Assembly: GCF_004123835.1 (NCBI RefSeq)
Contig: NZ_MZMU01000011.1
Span: 1 to 64,000 of the forward strand
Length of the DNA: 64,000 nt
Source: Rhizobium leguminosarum
Lineage (GTDB): Bacteria > Pseudomonadota > Alphaproteobacteria > Rhizobiales > Rhizobiaceae
Direction of reading: 5' to 3'
Shown: in pieces, positions 33,790-43,578 of the stretch
Layout of the letters: every line of letters starts with the position of its first letter
How positions within the stretch are numbered: the stretch's first letter is position 1
Notes under the pieces: model-generated
Told to the model about the DNA's origin: nothing
The model's database searches: none
The model's input: only the letters and a program-made list of their open reading frames with translations
Position numbers and translations under genes: made by a program

Positions 33790-34524
33790 TCACCGAAACG
33801 CCGGCCGCAGCCCGACCTTAACGGCAAGCCGCTTTTCCGCCAGCGCCCCGAAGGCGAGGCCGAGCGTTGCCCAGAGGATCGCATGCATGCCGAGCGAGGT
33901 CGTGCGGAAGCCCCAGAGCACCATCGCCGAAAAGTTCTCCGGCACCTCGTTGATCGGCGGCAGCAGATAGAGCACGAGGCCGATGAAGACGAGATAGGCG
34001 ACGCCGGCGATGGTCGCGCCGTTCCAGGGACCGAAGCGCTCGGAGAGACGACGTGACAGCGCCACCGCGGCAATGAGTGCGGCAAGCGAAACGACGATCA
34101 TCAGGAAGAACAGTTCGGTTCTGACGCCTATCGTGTCGGGATTGCCGACCGCCGGCGGAGTGGCGGGATATTTGATGCTGGGAACAAGCACGACCGCCAC
34201 GAAGGCGGCAATGGCGATGACGGCCGAGGTGCCGCGCGCCGAAAGGCGGCTGAAGCGACCATGCACGAAGGCGAAGGCGAGCGCGAAGAGCCCGCCGACG
34301 GCGACGCTGTAGGCCATGACGCCGGTGAAAAGGCCAAGACCGGCCTGCGTGGCGCGGCTGACGATTTCAGGGTCGGCAGCTTCGCCGGCCGCCTGGGCGC
34401 TCGCCTCCTCAAAGGCGATCGCCGCATCGACCAGCGGCTCGCCGAAGGTATGGGCGAAAGCGAAAACGAGGATGCCCGCAATCAGGCCCGCGAGCATGCC
34501 GCGAAGCAGAAGGTTTCCAACCAT
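33790..34524 (-). CDS. cbtA: Cobalt transporter subunit CbtA
   Basis: Membrane protein of 244 residues with five or six helices, beginning MVGNLLLRGMLAGLIAGILVFAFAHTFGEP, typical of CbtA. CbtAB was proposed as a B12-regulated cobalt importer from comparative genomics; the riboswitch ahead of cbtB here agrees. It follows cbtB after 115 bp of repeat DNA. Direct biochemical proof of transport is limited for the family. Confidence 0.85.
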   Translation of the reverse strand: MVGNLLLRGMLAGLIAGILVFAFAHTFGEPLVDAAIAFEEASAQAAGEAADPEIVSRATQAGLGLFTGVMAYSVAVGGLFALAFAFVHGRFSRLSARGTSAVIAIAAFVAVVLVPSIKYPATPPAVGNPDTIGVRTELFFLMIVVSLAALIAAVALSRRLSERFGPWNGATIAGVAYLVFIGLVLYLLPPINEVPENFSAMVLWGFRTTSLGMHAILWATLGLAFGALAEKRLAVKVGLRPAFR

Positions 34525-34541
34525 GTCAGGAACTCCTTAAA

Positions 34542-34642
34542 GCATGTCGCGCAAAAGTGTGCAGCGGTTTTGCGATAACGACATGCGTAAAAACAAAACC
34601 TAAAGCGCGATGAGCGAATCTGAAAGATCGCGACGCGCTTTA
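34542..34642. repeat. Composite palindromic repeat between cbtB and cbtA
   Basis: Two hairpins: GCATGTCG (34542-34549) with CGACATGC (34579-34586), inner arms GCAAAA / TTTTGC; and TAAAGCGCG (34601-34609) with CGCGCTTTA (34634-34642). The second hairpin's right arm includes the TAA stop codon of cbtB on the minus strand (34640-34642). This is a rhizobial intergenic repeat lying inside the cbtBA operon. Confidence 0.75.
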
Positions 34643-34849
34643 GTGGCAGGGAAAGCCGAGGAGATGGCGGCCGTCATGCACGAATTCGTGCACATACATG
34701 CCGTTGAACAGCGCCATCGCGCCTTCCTCGGTGCCGACGAAATAGAGGACGATGAGCATCAGCAGGCCGCCGAAGATCGCCCAGGGCAGGATCTCTCCTA
34801 CAGGGATCGGCGCCGGTACAGCAACGGGCGCGAAAGTGGTGTCAGACAT
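34640..34849 (-). CDS. cbtB: Cobalt transporter subunit CbtB
   Basis: A 69-residue protein with one membrane helix (about 20-42) and the conserved C-terminal His motif HEFVHDGRHLLGFPCH, which probably binds cobalt. Start ATG 34849 has a CGGAGGAA site. The leader just upstream holds a cobalamin riboswitch, so expression should fall when B12 is plentiful. cbtA follows after a palindromic repeat. Confidence 0.88.
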   Translation of the reverse strand: MSDTTFAPVAVPAPIPVGEILPWAIFGGLLMLIVLYFVGTEEGAMALFNGMYVHEFVHDGRHLLGFPCH

Positions 34850-34864
34850 GTATTCCTCCGGGAA

Positions 34865-35040
34865 TGACGCGTTCAGTCGAAAGAGTGCTTGTGCAGTAGG
34901 GTCTGACTTCCAGCGCGAAGAGCTTTCGACACGCTGGTCACAGTGGCGCGACCGCGCCGGACTTACACCGGCTTCCAAACCCGCAACAGCACGGTTATAT
35001 CTGCACGCCGAAGAGACTGTCAACGAAACTTCACAAGCCG
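34865..35040 (-). promoter_or_regulatory. Cobalamin (B12) riboswitch controlling cbtBA
   Basis: On the minus strand the core reads GAAGCCGGTGTAAGTCCGGC, then GCGGTCGCGCCACTGTGA (complement of about 34938-34975), and further 3' the B12 box GGAAGTCAGACC (complement of about 34900-34911). These are the conserved parts of the AdoCbl riboswitch. It ends about 20 bases before the cbtB start codon, which suggests control of translation initiation. Outer boundaries are approximate. Confidence 0.88.
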
Positions 35041-35082
35041 GCGAAGGACGCTGTCGCCGCATTCCGGGAGACAAGAACGACC

Positions 35083-35637
35083 GTGAACACGCGCCTCACC
35101 TGGATCTGCCATGGCGCGACGGCAGCAAGTCGCAAGGCCCTGTTCCCGCTCGACGAACCGCTGGAGGACAAGGCAGTGGAGGAGGCCGGCAGGATGATCG
35201 CCCCGCCCCGCGCCGACCGTATTGCCACGAGCCCCGCCTTGCGCGCCCGTCAGACTGCTGACGCGCTCCGCCTCGAAGCCCGGATAGATCAGGCGCTTTG
35301 CGACTGCGACCATGGCCGCTGGGCCGGCAGGTCGATCGCGGCGATCGGAACCGAAGAGCCGGAGAACTTCATGGGCTGGATGAGCGATCCGGAAGCGGTC
35401 CCGCATGGCGGCGAGAGTCTTATTGATCTGCGCAAGCGCATCGCCGGCTGGATGGATGGCCAGACCGTCCTCGGCGGCCACGTCATTGCAATCAGCCATG
35501 CGGCCGTCATCCGGGCAGCGATCGTGCATGTGCTGCAGGCGCCGCTTTCCTCCTTCTGGTTGAGCGACGTCGAGCCGCTTTCCGTCATCCGCATGACCAG
35601 CAACGGACAGCGCTGGTCTCTGCGCTTCCAGCATTAG
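35083..35637 (+). CDS. Histidine phosphatase superfamily protein with CHG instead of RHG
   Basis: A 184-residue phosphoglycerate-mutase-like protein. The catalytic motif, normally RHGE, reads TWICHGATAASR (residues 6-17): the His is kept but the phosphate-binding Arg is Cys. The second half-site SHAAVIRAAIVH and the segment ATSPALRARQTADAL are present, and HGGES fits the acid loop. It starts at GTG 35083 with a distant GGGAGA site, divergent from cbtBA and its B12 riboswitch; CobC-type alpha-ribazole phosphatases have this fold, so a cobalamin link is possible. With the Arg lost, activity could be weak or altered. Confidence 0.75.
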   Translation: MNTRLTWICHGATAASRKALFPLDEPLEDKAVEEAGRMIAPPRADRIATSPALRARQTADALRLEARIDQALCDCDHGRWAGRSIAAIGTEEPENFMGWMSDPEAVPHGGESLIDLRKRIAGWMDGQTVLGGHVIAISHAAVIRAAIVHVLQAPLSSFWLSDVEPLSVIRMTSNGQRWSLRFQH

Positions 35638-35736
35638 AGACTGCTGATCTTATCCAGCTTTGCACAAGCAAATCGCGTCATCTCTGTTGAACCCGGCTTT
35701 GCGGGGACTACTTCCTTGTCCCAAGGAGATGGAAGA

Positions 35737-35853
35737 ATGACATATGATTGGAGTGGCGAGCGCACGCGACGCCTGCGTTTCATGCGTGTCGCCACAGTCA
35801 CGGTTCTGGTCGGTCTCATCGTCAGCGTTCCGCTGCTGATCGTCACCGCCTGA
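35737..35853 (+). CDS. Small single-span membrane protein (38 aa)
   Basis: Starts at ATG 35737 after a strong AAGGAGATGG site. The first 16 residues are basic (SGERTRRLRFMR) and the rest is one hydrophobic helix (VATVTVLVGLIVSVPLLIVTA), so it should insert with its N-terminus inside. A good terminator follows 12 bases after the stop, which makes a separate short transcript. No family recognised. Confidence 0.65.
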   Translation: MTYDWSGERTRRLRFMRVATVTVLVGLIVSVPLLIVTA

Positions 35854-35864
35854 AGCACGAGAAA

Positions 35865-35903
35865 GGGCGAGCGATGCAATTGCACGCTCGCCTTCGTTTT
35901 TTT
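35865..35903 (+). terminator. Intrinsic terminator of the 38-aa gene
   Basis: Stem GGCGAGCG (35866-35873) / CGCTCGCC (35885-35892) with an 11-base loop, followed by eight T in nine bases. Confidence 0.85.
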
Positions 35904-36054
35904 CCCGCATCGACGCCGTGGTTCCCTCCAAGCCCTGTCGGGTCTCTCTGCGGCACAGCAACAGGCTGCCGCCTCCGATAATTCGCCTTCTGGTTTCAAC
36001 AAACATTTCAGACTTTCATGATATTTCCGTGAAGGTGGAGATGGAGAAGGCATA

Positions 36055-37626
36055 ATGCCGGTGTTTTTCCAAAGCAGGGCCGGAAGGCAATGTGTGTCGA
36101 TTGTTGGATTTGGGGTAACCCTCTGGCTCCTCGGCACGCTGCTGCAGCTCGACGACAGCCTGGTCGCCTTCATGACCGGTTTCGGCGAGTACGGCGCCGA
36201 CAAGCTCGTTCTGGCGCTCGGCATCGCCGGCGCCATGAGCTTCATCTATTCGGTGCTGCGCATCGCCGACCTGCGTAAGGAAATGGAACTGCGCGCCGCC
36301 GCCCAGGCCAAAGCCGATTGGACCGCAACCCACGACCATCTCACCAAGCTGCCGAACCGATACGCCTTCGAGCGCAAGATCCTCTCACGGCCGATCAAGG
36401 ACGACGAGGCCGAGATCGAGGAGTGGGACCGCAACGTCACCATCTTCTCCGTCGACCTCGACGGCTTCAAGAAGGTCAACGATCTGGTCGGCCACAAAGG
36501 CGGCGACGTCCTGTTGATCGAGGTTGCCAGACGCATCTGCGCGCTCGGCAATGCCGATTGCGTCTATCGCTTCGGCGGCGACGAATTCATCATCGTCGCC
36601 TTCGCCCTGACGGCGCAACGCGAGGAGCGTTTTGCCAAGCTGCTGATCCAGGCCGTCACCCGGCCGATCCATATCGATGGCTTTGCCGTCGAAGTCGGCG
36701 CCAGCGTCGGCTATGACCGCTGGGCGGAGGGAGCCGAGCCGCTGGAAGATGCCGCCCACCGTGCCGACCTCGCCATGTACGAGGCGAAATCACGCGGGCC
36801 TAACCACTACCTCGTCTTCGAACCTTCGATGCAGGACAAGGTAACGGAACGCGCCGCGCTGGAAACCAGGCTGCGCGCCGCAATCTCCAACAAGGCGATC
36901 AAGCCCTTCTATCAGCCGCTGATCGACCTGAAGACCGGCCAGCTCTGCGGCTTCGAGGCCTTAGCGCGTTGGATCGGCGACGACGGCGTCAACATTCCGC
37001 CGCCGGTCTTCATCGATATCGCCGAGGAAACCGGCATGATCACCGCATTGTTCGAGGACCTTCTCACCCAGGCCTGCAGCGACGCCCTCACCTGGCCAGA
37101 GCATGTGATGTTGTCCTTCAACGTCTCGCCGGTGCAGATGGAAGACAAATTGTTGACGTCGCGCATTCTCAAGGTTCTTTCGGCAAGCCGGCTGCCGCCG
37201 CAGCGTCTGGAAGTGGAGATCACCGAAAACGCGCTGATCCAGGATCCCGCCATCGCCGCGCTTATTCTCGACGAGCTGCACGCCGCCGGCATCCAGATCG
37301 CGCTCGACGATTTCGGCACGGGCTATTCGAGCCTCGCCCAGCTCGCCCGCTATCGTTTCGACAAGATCAAGATCGACAAAAGCTTCATCGCCACCTATCG
37401 CGACGACGAGCGCCAGGAGAAGATCGTCCGCGCCATGCTCGGCCTCGGCAGGAGCCTCAACATCAAGACGACGGCCGAAGGCATCGAGGAGCACGGCCAG
37501 CTCGCCTTCCTGCTGCAGCTCGGCTGCGATATCGGCCAGGGCTATCTTTTCGGCAAGGCGATGCCCGCCGCCGAGGCGGGCATCTTCATCAATGATCGTA
37601 ATACCCGTCTGGCTTCGACGGGCTGA
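36055..37626 (+). CDS. Membrane GGDEF-EAL protein (c-di-GMP turnover)
   Basis: A 523-residue protein with two N-terminal membrane helices (about 10-30 and 40-62), a GGDEF domain (about 85-255) with intact GGDEF at 174-178, and an EAL domain (about 265-510) with EAL at 301-303, ENALIQDP and DDFGTGYSSLAQL. All catalytic motifs look intact, so both synthesis and breakdown of c-di-GMP are possible. No periplasmic or PAS sensor domain is seen. It converges on the phosphate carrier gene with only 9 bp between stops. Confidence 0.9.
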   Translation: MPVFFQSRAGRQCVSIVGFGVTLWLLGTLLQLDDSLVAFMTGFGEYGADKLVLALGIAGAMSFIYSVLRIADLRKEMELRAAAQAKADWTATHDHLTKLPNRYAFERKILSRPIKDDEAEIEEWDRNVTIFSVDLDGFKKVNDLVGHKGGDVLLIEVARRICALGNADCVYRFGGDEFIIVAFALTAQREERFAKLLIQAVTRPIHIDGFAVEVGASVGYDRWAEGAEPLEDAAHRADLAMYEAKSRGPNHYLVFEPSMQDKVTERAALETRLRAAISNKAIKPFYQPLIDLKTGQLCGFEALARWIGDDGVNIPPPVFIDIAEETGMITALFEDLLTQACSDALTWPEHVMLSFNVSPVQMEDKLLTSRILKVLSASRLPPQRLEVEITENALIQDPAIAALILDELHAAGIQIALDDFGTGYSSLAQLARYRFDKIKIDKSFIATYRDDERQEKIVRAMLGLGRSLNIKTTAEGIEEHGQLAFLLQLGCDIGQGYLFGKAMPAAEAGIFINDRNTRLASTG

Positions 37627-37635
37627 CCAAATGAT

Positions 37636-39237
37636 CTAAAAAACCTGACGCAGGATCACGAAGAGCACGAACGCGATCGCAATCGAGGCCGGCAGCGTCA
37701 GCACCCAGGCCATCAGCATGTTGCGCACGGTCGACCATTGCAGGCCGGAGCCGTTCGCCGCCATGGTGCCGGCAACGCCTGATGACAGCACATGCGTGGT
37801 CGAGACCGGCAGGCCGAGATGGTCGGCCGAAGCGATGGTGACCATCGCCACGACTTCGGCTGCCTCGCCCTGACCATAGGTCAGATGCGTCTTGCCGATC
37901 TTTTCGCCGACGGTGACGACGATGCGCTTCCAGCCCACCATCGTGCCGAGGCCGAGCGCGATCGCGACCGCCACCTTCACCCAGAGCGGGATGAACTTCG
38001 TCGCGTTGTCGACCGCCTTGTGGTAGTTCGTCACCGCGCTGAGGTCGCCGGCATCCATCGGCAGCAGCTTCTGCTTGTCAATCAGCTTCAGCGCCTCGCC
38101 GATCAGGTAGATGTCGTTGCGGACGTTGCCGACGAGATTGGTCGGCACAGCCTCGAGCGTCGGGAAACCGGCGACTTCAGCACTGGTCTGGTGGATATAT
38201 TGCTGCAGAGCCAGCGTCGTCGCATCCGTCCAGGTCTTGTTCTTGACGGCGTTGCTGACCTCGACCTTGTAGTCGGTAACCGTCACGCCAGGCTTTACAT
38301 ATTTGCCGAGCGCGGTTTCCACCTGGGCCGATGCCGACTTATAGGCTTCGAGATAGTTGACATCGGGCGTGCGGTTCAGCGCGAAAGCCGTCGGCACCAG
38401 GCCGATCAGGATAAGCATGATGAGGCCCATGCCCTTCTGGCCGTCGTTGGAGCCGTGGGCGAAGCTGACGCCGGTGCAGGTGAAGATCAGGATGGAGCGG
38501 ATCCAGAGCGGCGGCGGCTGGTTGCCCTTCGGCTCTGCATAGAGCGCCTTGTTGCGCACCAGAAGCTTCATGACCAGCAGGAGAACAGCGGACAGGCCGA
38601 AGCCGATCAGCGGAGAGATCAAAAGCGACAGGCCGATATTGGTCGCCTGCGACCAGTCGACGCCGCTGGTCGCAGTGCCTGCCGGCGCCAGGAACTGATT
38701 GGCGAGGCCGACGCCGATGATCGAGCCGACCAGCGTGTGCGAACTCGACGACGGCAGGCCGAGATACCAGGTGCCGAGGTTCCAGACGATCGCGGCAATC
38801 AGCAGCGCGAAAACCATGGCAAGGCCGGAGCCGGAACCGACCTGCAGGATCAGTTCCACCGGCAGCAGCGCCAGAATACCGAAGGCGACGGCGCCGCTCG
38901 AGGTCAGCACGCCGAGGAAGTTGAAGAAGCCGGACCAGATGACGGCGAATTCCGCCGGCATGGAACGGGTGTAGATCACGGTGGCGACGGCATTTGCCGT
39001 ATCATGAAAACCGTTGACGAACTCGAAGCCGAGCGCGATGAGCAGCGCAAGACCTAGGAGAATCCAGGGAACGGCAACTGCAGTTGTCAGGTCGCGGGCG
39101 AGTGCATAGGCGACATATCCAAGGCCGCAAACCAGAACGAGCGCGAACAGCGGCAAGAACCACTTGTTGGCCGAATTCGAACTGTGGAGCGGGTGGGAAG
39201 CGTCGCTATGAACCTGGCTGGGGGCAATATCGGCCAT
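37636..39237 (-). CDS. PiT-family inorganic phosphate transporter
   Basis: A 533-residue low-affinity H+(metal-)phosphate symporter. Both PiT signatures are present: GFVNGFHDTANAVATVI-like in the first half (EFVNGFHDTANAVATVIYTR) and SFAHGSNDGQKGMG in the second, plus GLPVSTTHVLSSGVAG. About 130 residues of soluble loop lie between the two halves. Start ATG 39237 has AAGGAA upstream; a frame opening 27 bases earlier lacks one. It is a lone gene divergent from ackA. Confidence 0.9.
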   Translation of the reverse strand: MADIAPSQVHSDASHPLHSSNSANKWFLPLFALVLVCGLGYVAYALARDLTTAVAVPWILLGLALLIALGFEFVNGFHDTANAVATVIYTRSMPAEFAVIWSGFFNFLGVLTSSGAVAFGILALLPVELILQVGSGSGLAMVFALLIAAIVWNLGTWYLGLPSSSSHTLVGSIIGVGLANQFLAPAGTATSGVDWSQATNIGLSLLISPLIGFGLSAVLLLVMKLLVRNKALYAEPKGNQPPPLWIRSILIFTCTGVSFAHGSNDGQKGMGLIMLILIGLVPTAFALNRTPDVNYLEAYKSASAQVETALGKYVKPGVTVTDYKVEVSNAVKNKTWTDATTLALQQYIHQTSAEVAGFPTLEAVPTNLVGNVRNDIYLIGEALKLIDKQKLLPMDAGDLSAVTNYHKAVDNATKFIPLWVKVAVAIALGLGTMVGWKRIVVTVGEKIGKTHLTYGQGEAAEVVAMVTIASADHLGLPVSTTHVLSSGVAGTMAANGSGLQWSTVRNMLMAWVLTLPASIAIAFVLFVILRQVF

Positions 39238-39517
39238 GGCATAGTTCCTTATTCCGTTTTGCAAATTTGCCTTTTGTTAATAATTCCGCCGCGTGAAGCT
39301 CTCATGACGCCCCATCCGGCCCGCCCCGTAAGGCACTGACATCGGGCAATATTCACTGTCACATGCCTCCATCCCGGCACGTTCATGAGCGATGCCGCGG
39401 CACAATCCATAGGCCGGGCAGCGACAAAAATGCGGGAATGGCGATGAGATACCTTTCCGTCCAAGGCCCCGGCACTAAGTTCGGCCATCGTCACCTCCAC
39501 ACGGAGTCTGAGAGGAC

Positions 39518-40696
39518 ATGTCATCGACCGACCTCCTGCTGACCTTCAACGCCGGCTCCTCCACGATCAAGATCGGCATCTTCGCGATAGACGGCTCCAA
39601 GGCGCGGCACATCGGCAAGGGCGTCATCGATTTTCGCGCCGAACCGCTCTCGCTCGGCCTGACAAAAGGACAGCAGATAGTCGAGATGCCGTTGAAGGCC
39701 GAGGTGACGGAAGACCTGCACGGCGTCATCGATGAGACCTTCGCGCGTCTCGCCGATCACTTCGACATGACCGCGACGCGTGCTGCCGGCCACCGTGTCG
39801 TCCATGGCGGCAACCGCTTCACCAGAGCGATCGCCCTCGACGCCGCCGCAATCGATGCCGTCGATGCGCTGACCTCGCTTGCGCCCCTGCACCAGCCGCA
39901 GGCGCTGCGTTTCATCCGCGCCCTCCGGCATCTGAAACCGCATCTTGCCCAGACGGCCTCCTTCGACACGGCTTTTCACGCCACGCAGGACGATCTCGTT
40001 CGCCGCTTCGCCATTCCCCGCGCGCTGCATGACGAGGGCATCAAGCGCTACGGTTTCCACGGCCTCTCCTATAAATTCATCGCCGGAGAGCTTCGCCGCA
40101 AGGCGCCGCGCGCGGCAAAGGTGGTCGTCGCCCATCTCGGCAGCGGCGCCAGCCTCTGTGCGCTGGATGACGGCGTCAGCCGCGATTGCAGCATGGGCTT
40201 TTCGACGCTCGACGGCATCCCGATGGCGACGCGCCCGGGCTGGCTCGATCCCGGCATCGTCCTGCATCTGGCCGGTCAGAGGAAACAATCCTTCGAAGAG
40301 ATCGAGGACCTGCTCTATCACCGCTCAGGCCTGCTCGGCGTCTCCGGCATCAGCGCCGATACGCGCGACCTGCTGAAGGACGGACGGCCGGAGGCGCGCC
40401 AGGCGATCGACCTCTTCACGCTGCGCATTGCCGGCGAAATCGGCCGCATGGCGGCGACGCTTGGGGGCCTTGACGCCATCGTCTTCACCGCCGGCATCGG
40501 CGAGCATCAGCCGGAGATCCGCGCTAGCGTCGCCAAGCGGCTGTCCTGGCTTGGCTTTGCAATCGACGAAAAGGCCAATGCTGCCAATGATTTCACGATT
40601 AGCACGCCGGAAAGCGGCATCGCCGCCCATGTCATCGCCACCGATGAGGAGCAGATCATCGCCGAGGAGGCGCTGTCCGTTCTTGGCAGTGGCTGA
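39518..40696 (+). CDS. ackA: Acetate kinase
   Basis: A 392-residue kinase that interconverts acetyl phosphate + ADP and acetate + ATP. N-terminal [16 protein letters not shown], then [37 protein letters not shown], and C-terminal [13 protein letters not shown] are the family signatures. The phosphoketolase gene follows 71 bp later; no phosphotransacetylase gene is nearby, so its acetyl phosphate probably comes from phosphoketolase. Confidence 0.95.
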   Translation: MSSTDLLLTFNAGSSTIKIGIFAIDGSKARHIGKGVIDFRAEPLSLGLTKGQQIVEMPLKAEVTEDLHGVIDETFARLADHFDMTATRAAGHRVVHGGNRFTRAIALDAAAIDAVDALTSLAPLHQPQALRFIRALRHLKPHLAQTASFDTAFHATQDDLVRRFAIPRALHDEGIKRYGFHGLSYKFIAGELRRKAPRAAKVVVAHLGSGASLCALDDGVSRDCSMGFSTLDGIPMATRPGWLDPGIVLHLAGQRKQSFEEIEDLLYHRSGLLGVSGISADTRDLLKDGRPEARQAIDLFTLRIAGEIGRMAATLGGLDAIVFTAGIGEHQPEIRASVAKRLSWLGFAIDEKANAANDFTISTPESGIAAHVIATDEEQIIAEEALSVLGSG

Positions 40697-40767
40697 TCCA
40701 GATCAACAGCTTGCCGGCATCAGCCGGTAGAATTGACGTTGAAGACGTTTTCGAACGGGAGAAACCC

Positions 40768-43152
40768 ATGGAAAAGCATGTCTCGACCGCCGCCCTTAAC
40801 GATGCCGAACTCACCCTGATCGACCGCTATTGGCGCGCCGCCAATTATCTCTCCATCGGCCAGATCTATCTGCTGGCCAATCCGCTGCTGCGCGAGCCGC
40901 TGAATCCAGAGCACATCAAGCCCCGCCTGCTCGGCCATTGGGGCACGACACCCGGCCTCAACTTCATCTATGCGCATCTGAACCGTCTCATCCGCGCTCG
41001 CGACCTCGATATCATCTACATGTGCGGCCCCGGCCATGGCGGGCCGGGCATGGTCGCCAACACCTATCTCGAAGGCATCTACAGCGAGATCTATCCCGAT
41101 ATCTCCGAGGATGCCGAAGGCATGCGCAAGCTCTTTCGGCAATTCTCCTTCCCCGGCGGCATTCCGAGCCATGCGGCACCCGAAACGCCCGGCTCGATCC
41201 ACGAGGGCGGCGAACTCGGCTACGCCCTCGTCCATGCCTATGGCGCCGCCTTCGACAATCCCGATCTGATCGTTGCCTGCGTCGTCGGCGACGGGGAAGC
41301 CGAAACCGGGCCACTGGCTGCGAGCTGGCATTCCAACAAGTTTCTGAACCCCGCCCGCGATGGTGCCGTGCTGCCGATCCTGCATCTGAACGGCTACAAG
41401 ATCGCCAATCCGACCATTCTTGGCCGCGCCAGTCACGAGGATTTGCAGAGCCTCTTTGAAGGCTACGGCTATGAGCCCTTCTTCGTCGAGGGTCACGAGC
41501 CGCGCGACATGCACCAGCAGATGGCCACAACTTTCGACAGGGTCTTCGACCGCATCCACGAAATCCAGGAGGAAGCCCGCAAGGGCAAGGCACCCGATAT
41601 CTGCCCGCGCTGGCCGATGATCGTGCTGCGCAGCCCGAAGGGCTGGACGGGACCGAAGGAAGTCGACGGCAAGAAGGTCGAAGGCTTCTGGCGCTCCCAC
41701 CAGGTCCCGGTCTCCAACTGCCGCGAGAATGAAGGGCATCGCAAGATCCTCGAGGACTGGATGCGTGGCTATGATCCGGAGGACCTCTTTGGCAACGACG
41801 GCCGGCTGAAACCCGAACTGCGGGCGCTAGCCCCCGTCGGCGAGCGCCGCATGGGCGCCAATCCGCATGCCAATGGCGGCTTGCTGCGCAAGGAACTCGA
41901 TGTTCCCGATTTCCGCGACTATGCGGTCGATATCGGCAAGCGCGGCAGCGCCATGGTGCAATCGACGGAAATCCTCGGCCATTATCTGCGCGACACGATG
42001 AAGCGCAACGCCGATGCCGCCAACTTCCGTATCTTCGGCCCCGACGAGACCGAATCGAACCGCCTCGGCAGCGTCTTCGAAGTCACCGACCGTGTCTGGA
42101 TGGAGCGTATCGAACCCTACGACGTCCACTTGTCCCGAGATGGACGTGTCATGGAGGTGCTGAGCGAACATCTCTGCCAGGGCTGGCTGGAAGGCTATTT
42201 GCTGACCGGCCGCCACGGCCTCTTCTCCTGCTACGAGGCCTTCATCCACATCATCGATTCCATGTTCAACCAGCACGCCAAGTGGCTGAAGGTGACGCGG
42301 GAACTCGCGTGGAGAAAGCCGATCTCGTCGCTGAATTACCTGCTGACCTCGCATGTCTGGCGTCAGGACCACAACGGCTTCAGCCATCAGGATCCCGGCT
42401 TCGTCGACCTCATCGCCAACAAGAATGCCGATATCGTCCGCATCTACCTGCCGCCGGATGCCAACACCCTGCTTTGGGTCGGCGACCATTGCCTGCGCAC
42501 CTATGACCGCATCAATGTCATCATCGCCGGCAAGCAGCCGGAGCCGCAATGGCTATCGATGGACGAGGCGGTGAAACATTGCGAGGCCGGCATCGGCATC
42601 TGGCACTGGGCGAGCAACGAGGACGACACGATCCTGCCCGATCTCGTCATGGCCTGCGCCGGCGACGTGCCGACCATGGAGACGCTCGCCGCCGTCGACC
42701 TGCTGCGCCGTGCCATTCCGGAACTGAAGATCCGCACCGTCAACGTCGTCGATCTCCTGGCACTGCAATCCAGGGATCAGCATCCGCACGGCCTGACCGA
42801 CGAGGCATTCGATGCGATCTTCACCGCCGACAAGCCTGTCATTTTCGCCTATCACGGCTATCCCTATCTCATCCACCGCCTGACCTATAAACGCACCAAC
42901 CACCGCAACATCCACGTCCGCGGCTTCATCGAGGAAGGCACGACGACGACCCCCTTCGACATGACCGTCCTCAACGAACTCGACCGCTTCCACCTCGCCA
43001 TCGAAGCGATCGAGCGTGTGCCGGGCCTGAAGGAAAAGGCAGGAGAAGCGCTCGCCGCCTTCCGTGGCAAGCTTGCGGAACATCACGACTATGTCCGCGA
43101 ATATGGTGAGGACATGCCGGAGGTGCGGAACTGGACATGGCCGATGGCGTGA
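40768..43152 (+). CDS. xfp: Xylulose-5-phosphate/fructose-6-phosphate phosphoketolase
   Basis: Thiamine diphosphate enzyme of 794 residues that splits xylulose-5-P (and often fructose-6-P) with phosphate to acetyl phosphate and an aldose phosphate. Seen: [42 protein letters not shown] motif [20 protein letters not shown] to [10 protein letters not shown], and C-terminal [18 protein letters not shown] chose ATG 40768 (GGGAGAAA site) over an open frame start 57 bases earlier. It lies after ackA in the same direction: together they give a short route from pentose phosphates to acetate plus ATP. Confidence 0.94.
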   Translation: MEKHVSTAALNDAELTLIDRYWRAANYLSIGQIYLLANPLLREPLNPEHIKPRLLGHWGTTPGLNFIYAHLNRLIRARDLDIIYMCGPGHGGPGMVANTYLEGIYSEIYPDISEDAEGMRKLFRQFSFPGGIPSHAAPETPGSIHEGGELGYALVHAYGAAFDNPDLIVACVVGDGEAETGPLAASWHSNKFLNPARDGAVLPILHLNGYKIANPTILGRASHEDLQSLFEGYGYEPFFVEGHEPRDMHQQMATTFDRVFDRIHEIQEEARKGKAPDICPRWPMIVLRSPKGWTGPKEVDGKKVEGFWRSHQVPVSNCRENEGHRKILEDWMRGYDPEDLFGNDGRLKPELRALAPVGERRMGANPHANGGLLRKELDVPDFRDYAVDIGKRGSAMVQSTEILGHYLRDTMKRNADAANFRIFGPDETESNRLGSVFEVTDRVWMERIEPYDVHLSRDGRVMEVLSEHLCQGWLEGYLLTGRHGLFSCYEAFIHIIDSMFNQHAKWLKVTRELAWRKPISSLNYLLTSHVWRQDHNGFSHQDPGFVDLIANKNADIVRIYLPPDANTLLWVGDHCLRTYDRINVIIAGKQPEPQWLSMDEAVKHCEAGIGIWHWASNEDDTILPDLVMACAGDVPTMETLAAVDLLRRAIPELKIRTVNVVDLLALQSRDQHPHGLTDEAFDAIFTADKPVIFAYHGYPYLIHRLTYKRTNHRNIHVRGFIEEGTTTTPFDMTVLNELDRFHLAIEAIERVPGLKEKAGEALAAFRGKLAEHHDYVREYGEDMPEVRNWTWPMA

Positions 43153-43324
43153 AGCGAAAACCAAACCGAATCGCACGGAACTGGTCGGCGGAGATCATCC
43201 GGCGGAAGCGATCGTCAAGCAAAGTCTAAAGTTGGTGAAAACCCTCGGCGCACTGTTCCTGCAAGACCGCATCGTAGGCTATGTGTCTCGGGCAAGCTTC
43301 AAGGCCGTCGACCGAGGAAACGAC

Positions 43325-43510
43325 ATGAAAAGTTTCGCTGCCACGCTTACCGCCGCCCGGCTGGAAAAGGCGCTCGCCTTCTACATGACGCCCGAAGCCC
43401 AGCGCGATGGCTCAGGCGATGCCGTCAAGTCAGCTGAGCAACGAGACGCATACGAGACCCGCGCCGGCGAACGCGCCCGTAACACGGAAGACGGCGTCGA
43501 AGCCTGGTAA
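43325..43510 (+). CDS. Possible small hypothetical protein (61 aa)
   Basis: ATG 43325 has a GAGGAAA site 5 bases upstream and opens a 61-residue charged, Ala-rich frame (KSFAATLTAARLEKALAFY and later a Glu/Arg-rich part) with no membrane segment. I recognise no family. It sits in the 426-bp gap between xfp and the convergent regulator gene. Moderate to low confidence; it may be a decayed remnant. Confidence 0.35.
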   Translation: MKSFAATLTAARLEKALAFYMTPEAQRDGSGDAVKSAEQRDAYETRAGERARNTEDGVEAW

Positions 43511-43578
43511 GTCGATCCCCACCGGGCGTCCTCGCGGATGCCTGCCCGCGAACGCGTAGCACCCGGAATGCCGGAATC

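Noticed and set aside
39238..39517. PhoB box in front of the phosphate carrier
   Set aside because: A single CTGTCAC half-site is present, but no second direct repeat 11 bp away.
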